From: Archilochus colubris
Taxonomy: Eukaryota > Chordata > Aves > Apodiformes > Trochilidae
Reading direction: 5' to 3'
Assembly: GCA_023079485.1 (NCBI GenBank)
Contig: CM041104.1
Location: 3,039,676-3,103,675, forward strand
DNA: 64,000 nt
Shown: positions 60,901 to 64,000 of the stretch, piece after piece
How the letters are laid out: each line of letters opens with the position of its first letter
Position numbering within the stretch: position 1 is the first letter of the stretch
Program-made: the position numbers and the translations under genes
Notes under the pieces: model-generated
Databases searched by the model: none
What the model saw: the letters and a program-made list of their open reading frames with translations, nothing else
Told to the model about the DNA's origin: nothing

Positions 60901-62523
60901 CCTCTGGGCTTTCATCCAGCCTGGTGCTGGCAGGAAAAAAAAAAAATCTATATGCAGAGTTTCTCTCAGCATCCCATAACCTGGGAGAACAGGGCTTTAG
61001 CACAGCTTAATAGAAATATAGAACCATCCTGATCTCCCTGCCTTTCCAAGAAAACTCTGCTTTTCTTTTTCATGACAAGTTGCATTAATAGTCCTTATCC
61101 TCAACAACCTGCTCCTCCCTTGCCACATTTTTCTGAAGCTAAGTTTCTAAGAAAAGGATGAAATCTTTTCATAAGGTCTAATTACTGGCTTTGGCTCTAC
61201 CTGTCCAAACAACAAAAGTTAAACTACTGAACCTGCAAAAAAAATCCCCCAAAACCAAACCAATATCTTTTTTTCCTGGATATACCCTTTCTGAAATATT
61301 AATGTTTAGTTCCCTCTAGGATGGCATTTTAATTTGCTGTTTCTTACTCAACCAGTTTGCTACTGAATCTGCCTCTGCAAGTAGGACTGCAGGAAGGAAA
61401 AGATGTTCTTTGGGCCCAGTGGTCATGTTGCCTGTTTCATTTCTGCTTGGTTTAATTTTAGTTTATTTTCTTTCATTGTGTCCCTTATGGAGATTTGAAG
61501 GCAAATACTCAGGTTGAATAAATCTAAATATTAATTATTAGTAATAATTATTGTTAATAATTAGATATACCCTGAGCATGGATTTCTGCAGTATGACAAT
61601 CCCAGGTGTTTTCATGCCACATAAAGTAGCTTTAACAAAGGAACAGTTGACCAATGTGGCACAGTGAAGCTCAGAATTTTTGTCCTATGAATCAACAGAT
61701 TTTGTCTAAATATTTTCATATACTGTGATCTTATCACATTCATAGAATTACTACCGAGATGAATCCAAACCCCAACCAAATTCCACAAGAATATGCAAAG
61801 CTTTAGAATCAGATTTTTGTGCTAATCAGTGATTTGTTTCTAACCCTCATGGTGATAAAAATGTCAAAAATATCTATTTAAAATCTGTGAATTGTTACAG
61901 AAGTCTGTCCCTTTCCACATCAAGAAAGGGTTCTCTGAGCCCTCACCCTACAAGATGCAGATCCTGGCTGGAATATGGAATAAAATATGGTCCAGAGGGG
62001 AGTTTGGGGAGCCAAGAGGGTGCTTGGGTACTGTGGCTATAGAGAGCATTGAATGCTCCAGAGAAAAAGAGATGAAGGGGGAAAAAAAAAACCAAATCAA
62101 ATCAAACCCCATAAAGTTGGAAACTGAAGCCTTGGACTGAGGACACAGAACAGCCACTGACAAAGCACAAAAAAAAGAAAACAAAAATACAAGCCAGGTA
62201 AAGGAACCACTGCTCAAGCAAGATGTGGGCCTCATAGATATCTGTGTCTACTTTTTTTTTCTATGTCTACTTTTTTATATGAGTGCAGGAAGAAAAAAAT
62301 GCCAATACCTGGGGACAGTTGCCAATCCTGTCACTCCAGCAGAGCTGAAGAGGAGCAGGCACAGGATCTGGAAGCAAACTGGAGCTGAGATCCTTTACTG
62401 GGGTAAACCAGTTGTGTTACAGATTCCCACAGGAGCAGAAGCCAAAAAAGCAGCAAGTTAAGAAACCCACCAGAGCACCCACACCTGAAAAGAAAATGAC
62501 CTGGAGAGCCTAGAACCATGTAC
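57943..62523. other. Noncoding stretch, no recognised element
   Basis: No gene or interspersed repeat was recognised. There are AT-rich patches with inverted repeats (59161-59200 and 61525-61570) and A-rich tracts near 60935, 61237 and 62081. Open frames up to 119 codons (59589-59948) show no motif. Confidence 0.5.
61532..61550. repeat. Perfect AT palindrome
   Basis: TAATTATTA and TAATAATTA form a perfect 9-bp inverted repeat around a single G. It lies in an AT-rich patch with further TTAATAATTA matches (61554-61563). Confidence 0.88.
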
Positions 62524-62529
62524 CTTGTG
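62524..62529. repeat. Target-site duplication, left copy (CTTGTG)
   Basis: CTTGTG directly precedes the TGTACTGG start of the solo LTR and is repeated at 63131-63136. Confidence 0.88.
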
Positions 62530-62611
62530 TGTACTGGTTTTGACTGGTATCAAATTAATTTTCCTCACAGTATCTGGTGCTGGGTTGTGTTTTGGATTTA
62601 TGCTGTTGTTA

Positions 62612-62656
62612 GTTGTTAGGAGAGGGACATTTTTGTTGTTAGTAGAGGGACATTTT
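62612..62656 (+). repeat. 23-bp tandem duplication in the LTR U3 region
   Basis: gttgttaggagagggacatttt (62612-62633) is followed one base later by gttgttagtagagggacatttt (62635-62656), with one mismatch. Short duplications of U3 are common in retroviral promoters. This one may be specific to this copy or subfamily. Confidence 0.85.
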
Positions 62657-62790
62657 GGTGTTGCTACCCAGCCTTACACAGAAGCAGGATCCCCTCTGCT
62701 TCTCACTCACCAGTGGGCTGGGGGTGCAGAAGGGCTTGGGAAGGGGACACAGGTGGGACAGCTGACCCCAGAGTGGTGTTCCACACCATA

Positions 62791-62798
62791 TGATGTCA
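62791..62798 (+). promoter_or_regulatory. Decayed CRE-like site in the LTR
   Basis: TGATGTCA differs by one C-to-T change from the cAMP-response palindrome TGACGTCA that the family carries at this place. This is consistent with loss of a methylated CpG. Any residual activator binding is unknown. Confidence 0.5.
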
Positions 62799-62822
62799 TG
62801 CTCAGCATACAGAGAAAGGGAA

Positions 62823-62872
62823 GGGAAGAAGGGAAGGGAAGAAGGATGAAGGGGGGGGATGCTGGGGGGGAT
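62823..62872 (+). repeat. G-rich tract in the LTR
   Basis: Successive GGGAAG units, a G8 run (62851-62858) and a G7 run (62864-62870) give many G-tracts on the plus strand. They could form a G-quadruplex in DNA or in an LTR transcript. Confidence 0.8.
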
Positions 62873-63016
62873 GGAGTTCATCTTCCCAAGTAACCATTAC
62901 ACATGATGGAGTTTGGCTGTCTGGAGATGGCTGGACACTTGCTCACTGATGGAAACTTGTGACCTAGTTCTTTGGTTTGTTTGGATCTGCTTGCATGCAC
63001 AGTGTTTTCCTTACCT

Positions 63017-63022
63017 ATTAAA
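63017..63022 (+). terminator. LTR polyadenylation signal (ATTAAA)
   Basis: ATTAAA lies at the family's usual place in the R region and is followed downstream by a T-rich stretch (63049-63066). It is intact, so it could still end a passing plus-strand transcript. Confidence 0.55.
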
Positions 63023-63130
63023 CTGTCTTTAACTCAACCCATGAGTTTTCCCTTTTTTTTTTTTTTCCCCATTTTTCTCTCCCCCATCCCACTGCAGGGC
63101 TGAGCAGCTGCCTGGGGTGAAACTCCCTCA

Positions 63131-63136
63131 CTTGTG
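63131..63136. repeat. Target-site duplication, right copy (CTTGTG)
   Basis: Exact copy of 62524-62529, directly after the terminal CA of the LTR. Confidence 0.88.
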
Positions 63137-64000
63137 TTCATGTCTCTCACTCCACCACCAGGTCCTAGGCTGAATTTATCTCTCTTGTGTGTATTATTGG
63201 ATATTTTAGCAAGCTTTCAACATTATTTAAATGTGTTTGAGAACAAATCATAACCCCTAAATTGATTCATGAGGATTTACGGCATTTTAATTACAGAGTG
63301 TGTTTTTGAATGATTTAAAGGCTGATAAGAGCTCCAAGCAGCCCAAGATTCTGCAAGAAAATGAGAAACATGACATTTTGAAAAGGAAACCAATTTTCTT
63401 CAACTTAAACTGTTGCTCATATAAACCAAATTATAAATATACTCTGTGACTGTAATGCTACAGAGGATTGCTTAGGGAAATGTGATTAGTAGTGCAATTT
63501 TCTTAGGTTTCTGCTGCTTTCTTTTCTTTGCTGGCTTTAATGTGAGGAAAATCAGCATCCTTCCTCCTCACACACCCATCTTTCTTAATGGAAATAAAAG
63601 AACAAATCAAATTCTGCACGATAACTTGGGGATATCCCAATAAAACTGCCATACAGAGAGTCCTTAGGACAATAGTGGATACAGAAGAAAAAAATGCTGT
63701 ATAAAGTGTAAAGAAATAACATGGCCACAATCCCAAGATTATGCCTTATCCAGTGCCAAAATTTTGCTTGCAGAGAAATGAAGACCAAGAGAAATAGCAA
63801 CCTGATCTAGCTTTTCTGTTCCAAAGACCATCCCAGCATGATTTGGCAGCCAGAGGAGCATCAAATGGTGCAAACTGGTTGAAGACACCAAGAGCTTATT
63901 TTTTAAGACCTCCTGTCAGTCCAGGCACATCATCAATGAGAACAATAATAAAAGGACCACCAATAAAACCAGTCTTGAGCTGCAGAATGCTCAGCTACAC
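63137..64000. other. Noncoding stretch to the window end
   Basis: AT-rich unique-looking sequence. No gene, repeat or RNA was recognised. Confidence 0.55.

Larger units (their letters stand above)
62530..63130 (+). mobile_element. Solo LTR of an avian endogenous retrovirus
   Basis: The 601-base LTR starts TGTACTGGTTTTGACTGG, ends CTCCCTCA, and is flanked by the perfect 6-bp duplication CTTGTG. I recognise the family from bird genomes by the order of its parts: the opening TGTGCTGGTTTTGGCTGG-type segment, 'gacagctgacccca' (62758-62771), 'atgatgtcatgctcagcat' (62790-62808), a G/A-rich block and 'cttcccaagtaaccattac' (62882-62900). 'cctattaaactgtctttaact' (63014-63034) and 'ctcccccatcccactgcagg' (63080-63099) follow. 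No internal viral sequence remains, so it is a recombination scar. A 6-bp duplication is typical of class II (ERVK-like) proviruses; I cannot confirm the class. The TATA-like element has decayed to catacagag. Confidence 0.92.

Noticed and set aside
62525..62893. 122-codon open frame starting MCVLVLTG
   Set aside because: It lies within the solo LTR and includes its simple repeats, so it is not a gene.
1..64000. tRNA, snRNA, rRNA, CRISPR or prokaryote-type operon
   Set aside because: I searched by eye for internal promoter boxes, snRNA starts, regularly spaced direct repeats and ribosome-binding-site-led gene runs and found none.
1..64000. Full-length provirus or other virus-derived coding genes
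   Set aside because: Neither LTR has a partner LTR, primer-binding site or gag/pol/env-like frame nearby. The only reverse-transcriptase signature belongs to CR1.

Overview
This window looks like bird nuclear DNA from a gene-poor intergenic or deep intronic region. The main evidence is eleven copies of the CR1 (chicken repeat 1) non-LTR retrotransposon. They end in the avian 8-bp tail (ATTCTATG-type units) and have the usual 5'-truncated, 3'-complete structure. Two solo retroviral LTRs with intact target-site duplications are also present. One of them (62530-63130) resembles an LTR family I know from many bird genomes. I would guess a neoavian bird, probably a passerine, but the lineage is inference. 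There is no prokaryotic gene organisation, and I recognise no cellular protein-coding gene, tRNA, rRNA, snRNA or CRISPR array. The longer open frames are either CR1 ORF2 remnants or no longer than chance allows in 64 kb.

Layout. 1-7 kb: unique-looking sequence with an A/T foldback at 2464-2500 and a weak exon-like interval at 5639-5990. 7-15 kb: three CR1 copies (7075-7639 plus; 12861-13029 and 14594-15170 minus); the first two belong to one subfamily. 15-23 kb: long repeat-poor stretch. 23-32 kb: three closely related CR1 copies (23248-24685 minus, the longest, with part of a reverse-transcriptase domain; 27662-28166 plus; 31192-31610 minus), forming inverted pairs a few kb apart. 32-44 kb: further CR1 fragments at 38291, 39997, 41058, 41881 and 43541. 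44-53 kb: no interspersed repeat recognised; low-complexity tracts and one exon-like interval with strong splice signals (48629-48730). 53301-54097: solo LTR with a 5-bp GATGA duplication. 54-62 kb: mostly unique, with an AT-rich homeodomain-motif island near 56.4-56.65 kb and an old CR1 at 57676. 62530-63130: solo LTR with a 6-bp CTTGTG duplication, retaining a near-CRE site and a poly(A) signal.

The CR1 copies fall into three groups by their 3' ends. Group A (7075, 12861) has the 'aacccctagg' junction. Group B (14594, 23248, 27662, 31192, 38291, 41058) has the 'gggacctcagagatcat' signature. Group C (39997, 41881, 43541, 57676) is older and more divergent. Nothing here forms a working genetic system. 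The best observations are the two dated LTR scars, the inverted CR1 pairs, a CR1 with a possible target duplication, and a few exon-like and palindrome-rich intervals that expression or conservation data could test.
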